Source of the DNA: Campylobacter estrildidarum
Lineage (GTDB): Bacteria > Campylobacterota > Campylobacteria > Campylobacterales > Campylobacteraceae
Assembly (NCBI RefSeq): GCF_005406205.1
Contig: NZ_NXLZ01000002.1
Coordinates: forward strand, 99,418 to 163,417
Direction of reading: 5' to 3'
Length of the DNA: 64,000 nucleotides
Shown here: positions 10,691-21,480 of the stretch, piece after piece
Position numbering within the stretch: the first letter of the stretch is position 1
Layout of the letters: each line of letters starts with the position of its first letter
Position numbers and translations under genes: made by a program
The notes under the pieces: generated by a model
Seen by the model: the letters and a program-made list of their open reading frames with translations, nothing else
Databases searched by the model: none
Told to the model about the DNA's origin: nothing

Positions 10691-10833
10691 ATTTTTTCCT
10701 TTCTATATAGAAAATTTATAAATCCTAATATGGTTTTATTTGTAAAAAAATATTTTTTACATAAGACATAGTATAAAATCAAAAATTTACGAAATTGTAA
10801 ATAAAAAAACTTGAGTGGTAAAAATTGATAAAA

Positions 10834-10854
10834 CTTGATTGACTTAGACTAAAG
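10834..10854 (+). promoter_or_regulatory. HAIR element (HspR operator) at the cbpA promoter
   Basis: CTTGATT-N7-ACTAAAG matches the HAIR consensus CTTGAGT-N7-ACTCAAG with one mismatch in each arm and the exact spacer. It overlaps the -35 box of the cbpA promoter, as expected for a repressor site. An additional half site, CTTGAGT, is at 10810-10816 without a matching right arm. Since hspR is the second gene of this operon, the site implies autoregulation. Confidence 0.75.
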
Positions 10855-10867
10855 TTTATGTTATAAT
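10839..10867 (+). promoter_or_regulatory. Sigma-70 promoter of cbpA-hspR
   Basis: A -35 TTGACT (10839-10844) and a -10 TATAAT (10862-10867) are separated by 17 bp. The start would fall near 10874, about 40 bases before the cbpA ATG. The -35 box lies within the HAIR-like inverted repeat. Confidence 0.85.
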
Positions 10868-10912
10868 AACAATAATATAAAAAACTAATTTTTTTAAGGA
10901 AAAAAATAAGCA

Positions 10913-11797
10913 ATGAATAGTTTATATGAAACACTTGGAGTATCAAAAAATGCAAGCTCTGATGAAATAAAAAAAGCTTATCGTCGCTTAGCAAGACAAT
11001 ATCATCCTGACATCAATAAAGAAAAAGGAGCTGAAGAAAAATTTAAAGAAATCAATGCTGCTTATGAAATTCTAAGTGATGAAAAAAAACGTACTCAATA
11101 TGATCAATATGGTGATTCTATATTTGGAGGACAAAGTTTTCACGATTTTTCAAGAAATACCGGAGGAATTAATTTAGACGATATCTTGAAAGATTTATTT
11201 GGCGGAGGGTTTGGTGGATCTTCACGCCATCATCGTTTTAATGGATTTTCTTCTAAAGGTTTTGGTGGGTTTGGAAATTTTGAAGAAGAAGATTTAGACT
11301 TAACCATAGAACTAACCATTCCTTTTGAAAAATCTGTTGTTGGGGGAGAACATACTTTTACCTTTCAAGGAGAAAATATTAAATTTAAAATTCCACACGG
11401 TATTAAAGAAGGAGAAAAACTTAGAATTCGCGGAAAAGGAAAGAATGCTTACAATAAAACCCGTGGAGATCTCATTATTATAGTAAAAATTGAAGAAAGT
11501 AAAATATATCAAAGAGACGATGATGATTTATATCAAAAAGTTGATATTTCACTTAAAACGGCTCTTTTTGGCGGTAAAATTACAATTAAAACTTTTAAAG
11601 AAAACAAGAAAGAAGCTACAATTTCTATAGCTCCAAATTCAAAAAATGGACAAAAGATACGTTTAAAAGGTTATGGGGTGCAAAATAGAAAAAATAATAT
11701 TTATGGAGATATGTATTTGATTTTAAATATTATATTGCCAAATACAGAAACATTAGATGAAAAACTTATCACACTTTTAAAAGAAAAACTTCCATAG
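10913..11797 (+). CDS. cbpA: DnaJ-family co-chaperone CbpA
   Basis: A cytosolic J-domain protein of 294 residues that stimulates DnaK ATPase activity. The N-terminal J domain (1-68) contains the HPD motif in [13 protein letters not shown] Gly/Phe-rich linker (about 70-125: [17 protein letters not shown]) follows, and then two C-terminal substrate-binding domains ([19 protein letters not shown]). There is no zinc-binding CXXCXGXG region, so this is a type II (CbpA/DnaJ-like) protein, not canonical DnaJ. AAGGA precedes the ATG. It is followed at 13 bp by hspR, with which it forms a heat-shock operon. Confidence 0.93.
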   Translation: MNSLYETLGVSKNASSDEIKKAYRRLARQYHPDINKEKGAEEKFKEINAAYEILSDEKKRTQYDQYGDSIFGGQSFHDFSRNTGGINLDDILKDLFGGGFGGSSRHHRFNGFSSKGFGGFGNFEEEDLDLTIELTIPFEKSVVGGEHTFTFQGENIKFKIPHGIKEGEKLRIRGKGKNAYNKTRGDLIIIVKIEESKIYQRDDDDLYQKVDISLKTALFGGKITIKTFKENKKEATISIAPNSKNGQKIRLKGYGVQNRKNNIYGDMYLILNIILPNTETLDEKLITLLKEKLP

Positions 11798-11810
11798 AAA
11801 GGAGAAAATA

Positions 11811-12185
11811 ATGGATCATCACTACGACGAACCTGTATACCTAATAAGCGTTGTTGCTAAAGTCTTAAGCATACACCCACAAACCTTAAGACAATATGAA
11901 AGAGAAGGACTAGTAGAGCCAAGTAGAACTGATGGTAAAATAAGACTATACTCTCAAAGAGATATCGATCGCATCAAATTAATACTTCGCTTAACTCGTG
12001 ATATGGGTGTAAATTTAGCAGGAGTTGATGTTATATTAAAATTAAAAAATCAAATTCACGAATTTGAAAATTTAATCGATGAGTTACGTTTGGAACTTAG
12101 CAAACAGAAAAATCCTAATGCAACCTCAAAAGCTGTTGTTAAACATAAAAACAGCTTTGATTTAATCTTCTATGAGAAAAAATAA
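11811..12185 (+). CDS. hspR: Heat-shock repressor HspR (MerR family)
   Basis: A 124-residue MerR-type transcription factor that represses chaperone operons and, in C. jejuni, affects motility genes. The winged-helix N-terminus reads YLISVVAKVLSIHPQTLRQYEREGLVEPSR, and a coiled-coil dimerisation segment (about 80-105) and a basic tail follow. An AGGAG ribosome site is present. The gene is co-transcribed with cbpA from a promoter overlapped by a HAIR-like site, which suggests negative feedback. Candidate second target in this window: groESL. Confidence 0.93.
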   Translation: MDHHYDEPVYLISVVAKVLSIHPQTLRQYEREGLVEPSRTDGKIRLYSQRDIDRIKLILRLTRDMGVNLAGVDVILKLKNQIHEFENLIDELRLELSKQKNPNATSKAVVKHKNSFDLIFYEKK

Positions 12186-12191
12186 CAAAAA

Positions 12192-13817
12192 ATGGATAAT
12201 TTTTTAGAAATTTTTCTCATTGCGGCGGCTATTGCTATTATCTTAAATGTTATTTTAAAAAAATTCGAAATTCCAACTATTATCGGTTATATAGCAGCTG
12301 GAGAAATCATTTCTGAAATTTATCATTTAAGCGGGAAAGGCGAAATAACTCATATTGCTGAATTTGGTATCGTTTTTTTAATGTTTACAATTGGACTTGA
12401 ATTTTCTTTTAAGCATTTAATGGCTATGAAACAAGAGGTTTTTTTAAACGGATCTTTGCAAATGCTTACTTGCGGATTTGTATTTACTTTAATTACTATG
12501 GGAATTTTAGGTCTTGGAGATAAAAGTGCAACCATAGCAGGTTTTGCTTTAGCACTCTCTTCTACTGCTGTTGTACTTAAGATGCTAAATGACAATGGAG
12601 ATATTAATGAACAATACGGCAGAAAAGCTTTAGGAATACTACTTTTTCAAGATATTGCGGTTATTCCTTTACTGCTACTTGTAGATATATTTTCATCTAA
12701 CAATCAAGACATAGGACAGCTATTACTCACTTCTCTTATTTCAGCAATTATTTTAATTGCTTTGCTTTTTTTTATAGGAAAATATTTAGTAGATAGGGTT
12801 TTTAGGCTTATTATTCGTGCTTCTTCTCAAGAAATTTTTATAGCTACAATTTTATTTATGGTAATAGGTGCAAGTTTTTTAGCAAACTATTTTGGCTTTT
12901 CCTATTCTCTGGGTGCCTTTATAGCAGGAGCATTGATAGCAGAAACCAAATATAAACATAAAATTGAAGCCGATTTAATTCCTTTTAGAGACTTACTCCT
13001 GGGGCTTTTTTTTATGACAGTAGGAATGCAAATTCAACTCGATATTATCACAGAAAATTGGTTTTTAATTTGTATTTTAACCCTGCTAATTATGTCTATG
13101 AAATTTGGTATAATATTTGGATTTTTATTTCTTTATACAAAAAAAAGAGTAGCTCTAAAAACTGCTTTTTCTATTGCCCAAATTGGAGAATTTGCTCTAG
13201 CAATTTTTTCTCTTTTGCAAGCTAAAGGTATGCTTGATATTAAAACTTCACAAATTCTAATTGTGGTTTCAATTATAACAATGATTATTACTCCTTTTAT
13301 ACTTAATAACATACGCAAAATTGCAAATGTCGTTGAAGATATGACTTTAAATAAAAACACTATACAAAACAATACTCAACAATACAAATTAAAAAATCAT
13401 CTTGTCATTTTTGGTTATGGACGCTTAGGGCAAGAAATGGTGCAAAGGATTAAAAATACTGGTGTACCTTATTTAGTACTAGAAAGTGATTTAAATTTGG
13501 TTGAATTAGGAAATAGTCGTGGGGAAAATGTGATTTTTGCAAATGCTGCCCAAGAAGAAACTTTAAAAATTGCCAATATAGAAGAATGTGCTGTTGCAGT
13601 CATTACTATAACCAATGAAGCAAAACTTGAAATGCTTTGCCAACTTTTATCATCTTACCCAAAGCCTATTGATACTATTATCCACGTTAGCGGAAATCTT
13701 GAAAAAATGTTGTTTTCAAGCATAGATGAAAATATTCGCGTTATAAATTCTGAAAAAATTTTAGCTAGAAATTTAGTTCAAGAAGCTTTAGAATGTAGAA
13801 TTCATAAAAACACCTAA
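12192..13817 (+). CDS. KefB-type potassium/proton antiporter with RCK domain
   Basis: A 541-residue inner-membrane monovalent-cation:proton antiporter of the CPA2 family. About twelve hydrophobic helices cover residues 1-380, beginning IFLIAAAIAIILN and containing ALALSSTAVVLKML, a hallmark of the KefB/KefC transport domain. A cytosolic RCK-N (TrkA-N) Rossmann domain follows, with HLVIFGYGRLGQEM (GXGXXG) near residue 395. The length and order match glutathione-gated or NAD-regulated KefB-like proteins. It starts 6 bp after the hspR stop and may be transcribed with cbpA-hspR. The exact ion and gating ligand cannot be read from the sequence. Confidence 0.85.
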   Translation: MDNFLEIFLIAAAIAIILNVILKKFEIPTIIGYIAAGEIISEIYHLSGKGEITHIAEFGIVFLMFTIGLEFSFKHLMAMKQEVFLNGSLQMLTCGFVFTLITMGILGLGDKSATIAGFALALSSTAVVLKMLNDNGDINEQYGRKALGILLFQDIAVIPLLLLVDIFSSNNQDIGQLLLTSLISAIILIALLFFIGKYLVDRVFRLIIRASSQEIFIATILFMVIGASFLANYFGFSYSLGAFIAGALIAETKYKHKIEADLIPFRDLLLGLFFMTVGMQIQLDIITENWFLICILTLLIMSMKFGIIFGFLFLYTKKRVALKTAFSIAQIGEFALAIFSLLQAKGMLDIKTSQILIVVSIITMIITPFILNNIRKIANVVEDMTLNKNTIQNNTQQYKLKNHLVIFGYGRLGQEMVQRIKNTGVPYLVLESDLNLVELGNSRGENVIFANAAQEETLKIANIEECAVAVITITNEAKLEMLCQLLSSYPKPIDTIIHVSGNLEKMLFSSIDENIRVINSEKILARNLVQEALECRIHKNT

Positions 13818-13826
13818 GGTATAGTT

Positions 13827-14156
13827 TTGACAAAAATTAACGAAAAAAACTTAAGAGTAAAATATTTAAGAGCATTAGAAAAATTCTCTAATATAGCAAG
13901 ATCCTGTTTAAAAAGAGAAGATTTTGAATTGGAAAAATTTCAAGAAAGAATGCAAAAAAATAAAAAAGTTGTAGAAAAATGTCAAGCGGTTATTTTAAAC
14001 TCAACCTATAGTAAAAAATTAGAAAATTTTGTCAATGCTTGTCTTGATTTTTCTAAAGAAAAAGAAGAACTTTTAAATCTTGCCAACGCTTTAGATAAAC
14101 TAAAAAACCAAAACCACAAAGAAAAACATAAAAACTATTTAAAGGAATACGAATGA
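13827..14156 (+). CDS. Conserved hypothetical coiled-coil protein
   Basis: A small, highly charged (Lys/Glu-rich) 109-residue protein that is predicted to be almost fully helical, without signal peptide or membrane segment. I do not recognise a family. It starts with TTG at 13827, preceded by TAAGG with 7 bases of spacing; no in-frame ATG lies near. Its stop overlaps the ATG of the following HAD hydrolase in an ATGA arrangement. It corresponds in position to the hypothetical gene I recall between kefB and the HAD gene of C. jejuni. Confidence 0.75.
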   Translation: MTKINEKNLRVKYLRALEKFSNIARSCLKREDFELEKFQERMQKNKKVVEKCQAVILNSTYSKKLENFVNACLDFSKEKEELLNLANALDKLKNQNHKEKHKNYLKEYE

Positions 14157-14776
14157 TTAATGTATTTTTTGATATGGATGGAACGCTTATAGATAGTGCA
14201 AATGCAATTACTTGTGCTGTTAATGAAATTCGTGCTGATTTAAATTTAAATCCTCTTCCTAAAGAAAAAATAATTACAATTATCAATACACCCAATGTAG
14301 ATTGGGCTAAAGAGCTTTACAACATTGACAATTTTCATCATTCTGGTTTTAAAGATGGCTTTGAAAAATATTTTATTAAGCATTATAAACAAAGTGTGAT
14401 TTTATTTGATGGAGTAATAGAGCTTTTGCAATTTTTAAAAAGTAAAAATTGTTTTTTAGCAATTGCGACAAATGCTCCACAAAGTTCTCTTTCTAGCATA
14501 CTTAAAAAACATAATATCATTCCATATTTTGATAAAATTTTAGGAGTGAGCGTTGGTATAGAACCAAAACCTAATCCTCAAATGCTTAATCTTCTTATTA
14601 ACGAAGCACCTTATCCAACAAGTATTTTTATAGGCGACAGCCAAAAAGACAGAGAATGTGCTAAAAATGCAAAAATTCCATATTACCACGCTAAATGGTA
14701 TCAAACAGAGAATTTAAAAGAAAATGAATTTGATAGCGTACAAACTCTAAAAGAATACTTATTAAAATATTTATGA
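14153..14776 (+). CDS. HAD-superfamily hydrolase (phosphoglycolate-phosphatase-like)
   Basis: A 207-residue cytosolic phosphatase of HAD subfamily I. Motif I is FFDMDGTLIDS (nucleophile Asp near residue 7), motif II is IATNAPQ, and motif III/IV is KPNPQML plus FIGDSQKDREC. A helical cap lies between motifs I and II. The pattern resembles Gph-type phosphatases, but the substrate cannot be assigned. It is translationally coupled to the preceding small gene and ends 58 bp before glyS. Confidence 0.85.
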   Translation: MINVFFDMDGTLIDSANAITCAVNEIRADLNLNPLPKEKIITIINTPNVDWAKELYNIDNFHHSGFKDGFEKYFIKHYKQSVILFDGVIELLQFLKSKNCFLAIATNAPQSSLSSILKKHNIIPYFDKILGVSVGIEPKPNPQMLNLLINEAPYPTSIFIGDSQKDRECAKNAKIPYYHAKWYQTENLKENEFDSVQTLKEYLLKYL

Positions 14777-14834
14777 GTTTTTTAATGAAAATATCATAAA
14801 ATAATACAAATTGTATTCAAAGAAAGTTTAAAAA

Positions 14835-16826
14835 ATGAGTGAATTATTGATCGAAATTGGCGTAGAAGAATTACCCGCTATACCTTTATTGAAAGAACTT
14901 CCAAATATAGAAAAAAAATGGCAAAATATTTTAGATGAATATCGCTTAATGAGTGAATTTATATTTTATTACACTCCTCGTCGTTTGGTATTTTTTCATA
15001 AAAATTTTCACAATAAACAAGAAGATACTACCGCTGAATTTATAGGAGCACCTAAAAATATAGCTTTTAAAGATGGACAATTAACTTCTGCGGGTCAAGC
15101 ATTTTTAGAAAAAGCGGGTATAAAAGAAAACGAACTTGAATTTAAAGAAATTAAAGGAAAGGAAGTCTTATATCATCAAAAAACTCTTCGGGGTAAAAAT
15201 AGTACCGAAATTTTAGGAGAAATGATAGATAAATTCCTAAAAAGTTTGAGTTTTGGTAAAAGTATGCGCTGGGGAAGTAATTCTTTTGAATTTATCCGTC
15301 CTATAAAAAGCATAGCTTGTATTTTAAATGATCACCTTGTTGAATTTGAAATTTTTGGAGTAAAGAGTTCCAAAAAAACTTTTGTCCATAGAAGTGTCAG
15401 TTATAACTATTTTGATTTTAAAAGCGCTAAAGAATATTTCCAAATTTTAGAAGATAATTATATTATTCTTGATCCAAAAAAACGCCAAGAAAAAATTTTA
15501 AGTGAATTTGTAAGACTTGAAAATGAGTATAAAATTTCTATTGCACAAGATGAAGAACTTTTAACTGAAGTTGTAGCAATTACAGAATACCCTAAGGCCC
15601 TTTTTGGAACTTTTGAAGAAGCTTTTTTGGAAATTCCAAACGAAGTTATCATCACTTCAATGCGAGAAAATCAACGCTATTTTGCTGTTTTTGATCAAAA
15701 AGGCTTGAGTAATCATTTTATAGTTGTTAGCAATGCGGTTTGCGAGGATTATTCTAAAATTATACACGGTAATGAAAGAGTTTTAAGAGCAAGATTAAGT
15801 GATGCAATGTTTTTTTATCAAAATGATTTACAAAAAGGCTTAGAACCTGAAAAACTTAAAAAAATAGTCTATCTTGAAAATTTAGGAACTATTGGCGATA
15901 AAAGCTTAAGAGAGATTGAACTTGCAAAAATTTTATGCGATTTTTTTCAAAATGATAAGATTGAAAATATTTCTAAAGCTATTTATTATGCAAAAGCGGA
16001 TTTAGCAACTCAAATGGTTTATGAATTTACAGATTTGCAAGGAATTATAGGAAGTTATTATGCCTCAAAAATGGGTTTTGATTATGAAATTTGTTTAGCT
16101 ATAAAAGAACAATATTTGCCAAATTCTGAAAAATCAGATCTTCCAAGTACCGAATTTTCAAGTATAGTTGCCCTAGCTAATAAATTTGACACACTTTTGG
16201 GACTTTTTAGTATAGGAAAAATTCCAAGCGGGACAAAAGATCCTTATGCTTTAAGACGTGCCGCTAATGGAATTTTAAAAATACTTTTAAATTTAAATAA
16301 AAATTTTGATATCAATATATTTTTAGAAAAAGCCTCAAAAAACTATCAAAATTTTGATTTGCAAATTTTAAAAGATTTTATTTTTGAAAGACTTTATACT
16401 TTTTATGATCTAAATCCTAGCTTTATCAAAGCAGTTCTTGCTTCAAAAAATTCTGATATTATTTCCATCGATGAAAGCATTAAAGCTTTGGCAAAAATCA
16501 GTCAAAAAAGCAATTTTAGTGATTATTTTAGCACTTTTAAACGCCTTGCAAATATAGCTGAAAAAACTACAAACAATATTGATGAAAATTTATTTATAGA
16601 AACAGAAAAAAAACTTTATATCGCATTTCAAAAAAGCTTAGAAGCACATACTATTAAAGAAAGATTGAACAATTTATTCGCTTTAAAACCAGAAATTGAT
16701 GCTTTTTTTGAAGCTGTTATGATCAACGATAAAGATGAAAAACTTAAAAATAACCGCCAAGCTTTGGTATATAATATCTATCAAGAATTTCTAAAAATTG
16801 CAGACATCAAGGAGCTTAGCTTATGA
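14835..16826 (+). CDS. glyS: Glycyl-tRNA synthetase beta subunit
   Basis: Beta chain of the heterotetrameric bacterial GlyRS that charges tRNA-Gly. The 663 residues begin MSELLIEIGVEELPA, the universal N-terminal signature of GlyS, and include SMRENQRYFAVFD, DLATQMVYEFTDLQGIIG (HD-like domain) and the C-terminal anticodon-binding region (FDAFFEAVMIND-like: IDAFFEAVMINDKDE). The length is slightly below the about 690 residues of E. coli, as usual in epsilonproteobacteria. The alpha subunit (glyQ) is not in the window. The stop overlaps the start of the M23 peptidase. Confidence 0.97.
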   Translation: MSELLIEIGVEELPAIPLLKELPNIEKKWQNILDEYRLMSEFIFYYTPRRLVFFHKNFHNKQEDTTAEFIGAPKNIAFKDGQLTSAGQAFLEKAGIKENELEFKEIKGKEVLYHQKTLRGKNSTEILGEMIDKFLKSLSFGKSMRWGSNSFEFIRPIKSIACILNDHLVEFEIFGVKSSKKTFVHRSVSYNYFDFKSAKEYFQILEDNYIILDPKKRQEKILSEFVRLENEYKISIAQDEELLTEVVAITEYPKALFGTFEEAFLEIPNEVIITSMRENQRYFAVFDQKGLSNHFIVVSNAVCEDYSKIIHGNERVLRARLSDAMFFYQNDLQKGLEPEKLKKIVYLENLGTIGDKSLREIELAKILCDFFQNDKIENISKAIYYAKADLATQMVYEFTDLQGIIGSYYASKMGFDYEICLAIKEQYLPNSEKSDLPSTEFSSIVALANKFDTLLGLFSIGKIPSGTKDPYALRRAANGILKILLNLNKNFDINIFLEKASKNYQNFDLQILKDFIFERLYTFYDLNPSFIKAVLASKNSDIISIDESIKALAKISQKSNFSDYFSTFKRLANIAEKTTNNIDENLFIETEKKLYIAFQKSLEAHTIKERLNNLFALKPEIDAFFEAVMINDKDEKLKNNRQALVYNIYQEFLKIADIKELSL

Positions 16827-17653
16827 AAAAAATATTGACTTTAATTTTTTGTTTCTTTACTTGTGTTTTTGGAGCTCAAGAAATAAAACTTATCAAAGGA
16901 CAAGCTATATTTTTGGAACTTGAAAAAAATAATTTTATAGAATTAAAAAACCAAAATAAAACAATTCCAACCTTTAATCATCCAAAAAATAAAAATAAAA
17001 TCCTTGCCATTTTTGCCCTACCCTATAAAAATCCTCCAAAAAGCACAAAATTAATCGCTATTTATAAAAATAAACAGCAAGAATTCATCATCAACGCATT
17101 AGAAGGAAATTACAAAAGCGAAAAAATACAGGTGGCAAAAAATAAAATTTTTCCACCTAAAAATGTGCAAGAACGTATCAAAAAAGAATTGCAAGAAGCT
17201 AATGCTATCTACACTTCTTATACGCCAAAAGCTTTATATGATGGGACTTTTACAATACCCCTTACAAGTTTTATCACAAGTGATTTTGGAAAAGCTAGGG
17301 TATTTAATAATCAAGTTGCAAGCTATCATAGCGGAACAGATTTTAGGGCTGCAAGTGGAACTCCAATTTATGCTGCAAATTCTGGTATAGTCAAAATTGC
17401 CAAAAATAGATATTATTCTGGAAATTCTGTAGTCATCGATCATGGATTTGGAATTTATTCTCAATATTATCATCTTTCAAAGATTAATGTAAAAAAAGGA
17501 CAAAAAGTTAAAAAAGGAAAACTTATAGGTCTAAGCGGAGCTACTGGAAGAGTGAGTGGACCACACTTGCACTTTGGAATATTTGCCGCACAAAAACAAG
17601 TAGATCCTTTAGATTTTGTAAAAAAATTTAATGCACTCTTTAATGAAATTTAG
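16823..17653 (+). CDS. M23-family peptidoglycan endopeptidase
   Basis: A 276-residue exported metallopeptidase, likely cleaving peptidoglycan cross-links in the periplasm. The signal peptide is at about 1-18 (LIFCFFTCVFG). The C-terminal LytM domain carries the zinc ligands in SYHSGTDFRAASG (HxxxD) and SGPHLHFGI (HxH), plus the IDHGFGIYSQYYHLS strand. The N-terminal half is beta-rich and resembles the inhibitory domains seen in Csd/Pgp-type M23 proteins that determine helical cell shape. It overlaps glyS by 4 bp and the MidA-like gene by 11 bp. Substrate preference is not predictable. Confidence 0.88.
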   Translation: MKKILTLIFCFFTCVFGAQEIKLIKGQAIFLELEKNNFIELKNQNKTIPTFNHPKNKNKILAIFALPYKNPPKSTKLIAIYKNKQQEFIINALEGNYKSEKIQVAKNKIFPPKNVQERIKKELQEANAIYTSYTPKALYDGTFTIPLTSFITSDFGKARVFNNQVASYHSGTDFRAASGTPIYAANSGIVKIAKNRYYSGNSVVIDHGFGIYSQYYHLSKINVKKGQKVKKGKLIGLSGATGRVSGPHLHFGIFAAQKQVDPLDFVKKFNALFNEI

Positions 17654-18593
17654 TGATTTTTTTAATAATTGGCTTCACGAAAACTACTATAAAAATGTTG
17701 CTCAAATAGGTAAAAAAGGGGATTTTTTTACCGCCGTAAGTGTAGGAAATCTTTTTGGAACTTTACTAGCAAAACATTTTTTAAAACTGATTGATGATGG
17801 TATTATAAAACCTCCTTTAGAAATTGTTGAAATTGGGGCAAATGAGGGTTATTTAAGCCGTGATTTTTTATCTGCTTTGCTTGAATTTAGGCCTGAAATT
17901 TTTTCTCAAATTTCTTTTTTTATTGTTGAGCCTCATGAAAAATTAAGAATTTTACAACAAAAAACCCTAGAAAGTATTGATTTTACTCACAAAAACAATT
18001 TAGAAGAATGTCATTTTAAAAATGCCTTTTTCTTCTGTAATGAACTTTTTGATAGCTTTACTTGCGAACTTATAGATGATAATAAAATGGCTTATGTACA
18101 AGATTATCAAATCATTTTTAAACCTATAGATAAAGCTTTGAAGGAAAAATGCGAAAAGCTTAATTTAAAAAAAGGAGAATTAAGTCTAGAACTTGAAAAT
18201 TTTCTTAAAAAACTCGATCAAGTCAGTGAAAAATTTATCTTTGCAGGTTTTGATTATGGGACTCTTGACAATGATCGTTTTAGTATAAGAATTTATCAAA
18301 AACACGAAGTTTTTAACCTTTTTGAAGTTCCTTTAAAAGATTTTTTTGGAAAAAGCGATATAACCTATAATGTGAATTTTAATCATTTAAAGATTGTTAT
18401 TGAAAATTTAAATTTCAAGCTTTTGCATTTTAAAAAACAAAGTCAAGCTTTAATCGATTTTGGCTTTGAAGAATTGTTAGAATATACCAAAAATAAAAAT
18501 ATGAAAAGTTATGAAAATTTACTCTCTCAAGGCAAAATTTTATTTTTTAATTTTGATGAAAAATTTCATTTTTTTGAATTTGCAAAACTATAA
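17643..18593 (+). CDS. MidA/NDUFAF7-like SAM-dependent methyltransferase
   Basis: A cytosolic protein of about 316 residues resembling the DUF185/MidA family (arginine methyltransferase NDUFAF7 in mitochondria, linked to complex I assembly). Visible features are the N-terminal MKFSDFFNNWLHE, a GDFFTAVSVGNLFGTLLAKH segment, the SAM site LEIVEIGANEGYLSRDFL, and FFCNELFDSF. I chose the ATG at 17643, which gives the typical family N-terminus; an in-frame ATG at 17631 would add four residues. Neither has a clear ribosome site, and the gene overlaps the M23 gene, so translational coupling is likely. It converges with the Ppx/GppA gene with a 6-bp overlap. Confidence 0.8.
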   Translation: MKFSDFFNNWLHENYYKNVAQIGKKGDFFTAVSVGNLFGTLLAKHFLKLIDDGIIKPPLEIVEIGANEGYLSRDFLSALLEFRPEIFSQISFFIVEPHEKLRILQQKTLESIDFTHKNNLEECHFKNAFFFCNELFDSFTCELIDDNKMAYVQDYQIIFKPIDKALKEKCEKLNLKKGELSLELENFLKKLDQVSEKFIFAGFDYGTLDNDRFSIRIYQKHEVFNLFEVPLKDFFGKSDITYNVNFNHLKIVIENLNFKLLHFKKQSQALIDFGFEELLEYTKNKNMKSYENLLSQGKILFFNFDEKFHFFEFAKL

Positions 18594-19562
18594 ATTCGCT
18601 ATACAAAGACCTTCTCTTAAACCTTCATCAATAACTATAAATTCTTCTTCATCAAAAATAGCAAAAAATAAAAAACAACCCGCAGTTAAATATTTTTTAC
18701 GTGTTTTTCCAAGATAAAAATTTGCCTCTTCTTCACTCATATTCCAAATTTTAAATGCGTATTTAAAAAAATCTTGAGTGTGTAAAATTTTTCCATTGAT
18801 CTTTTTAGCGTCATATCTTTCATAATCTAAACCGCATTTTAAAGCAGCCAAAGCTGTAGGAACACCTGAATTTAAAACCACTTTTTTAATTTTGCTTTTT
18901 TTAAAAACTTTTTTAAGCTCTTTAACCTCATCAAAAGCTTTAAGTGCTATATTTTTTAATTTTTTATCTTGAATTAATAAGTGAATTTTTAATTTTTTAT
19001 CTTTTAATTTGTAGGGAAATTTAGGATATTTTTTCAATATTTTTCTAAAAGAAAAAGTAAAATAATCATTTTTAAAATTACATTTTTCATAAAAACTTAT
19101 AATGCCAAAATCAAAACTTTGAAAATGCTCATCAAAAGATAACTCACAAGAAGCACCTCCTAAATCACAATAAGCAAAATGCCCTTTTATGCCCAAATTA
19201 TCAAGAGCATTTTTCATTCCCAAAACGCTAATTTTGGCTTCTGTTTTAGCATCAATAACTTTAAAATTAATCCCAAATTGCTCCTTTAAATCTTTAAAAA
19301 TTTCATCCGTATTGCTTGCCTTTCTAAAAGCTGCAGTTGCAACAGCTTTTGCTTTATGTAAATTTTGTTCTTTAGATAAAACACTCAAAGCCTCTTTTAT
19401 TTTTTCTATAGCTTCGGCTGAAATTTGCCCACTTTTAGATAAATTTTTTGCTGCACCTATAATGAATTCATATTCTTTTATTTTTTTAAATTTTTCATCC
19501 ATTTCGACCGCTCTTAAAGTGTTTGATCCCAAATCAATACCAAGCATTACTTTTCCTTGCAA
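18588..19562 (-). CDS. Ppx/GppA-family phosphatase
   Basis: A 324-residue cytosolic protein of the exopolyphosphatase/pppGpp-phosphatase family (ASKHA fold). The N-terminal phosphate-1 loop is MLGIDLGSNTLRAVEMD, VATAAFRKASN gives the conserved TAxxR region, and the second loop is HFAYCDLGGASCELSF. At 324 residues it lacks the C-terminal HD domains of the long Ppx and matches short-type family members. It may act on polyphosphate or (p)ppGpp; C. jejuni has two such paralogues, and this one corresponds to the short gene next to pdxJ. Confidence 0.85.
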   Translation of the reverse strand: MQGKVMLGIDLGSNTLRAVEMDEKFKKIKEYEFIIGAAKNLSKSGQISAEAIEKIKEALSVLSKEQNLHKAKAVATAAFRKASNTDEIFKDLKEQFGINFKVIDAKTEAKISVLGMKNALDNLGIKGHFAYCDLGGASCELSFDEHFQSFDFGIISFYEKCNFKNDYFTFSFRKILKKYPKFPYKLKDKKLKIHLLIQDKKLKNIALKAFDEVKELKKVFKKSKIKKVVLNSGVPTALAALKCGLDYERYDAKKINGKILHTQDFFKYAFKIWNMSEEEANFYLGKTRKKYLTAGCFLFFAIFDEEEFIVIDEGLREGLCIANL

Positions 19563-19579
19563 TTTTTGGAGTATAATAA

Positions 19580-21471
<1,892 letters not shown>

Positions 21472-21480
21472 GAAAATATA

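Noticed and set aside
10810..10830. A second HAIR site beginning with CTTGAGT at 10810.
   Set aside because: The left arm is perfect, but no ACTCAAG-like arm follows after seven bases; it may only be a half site.
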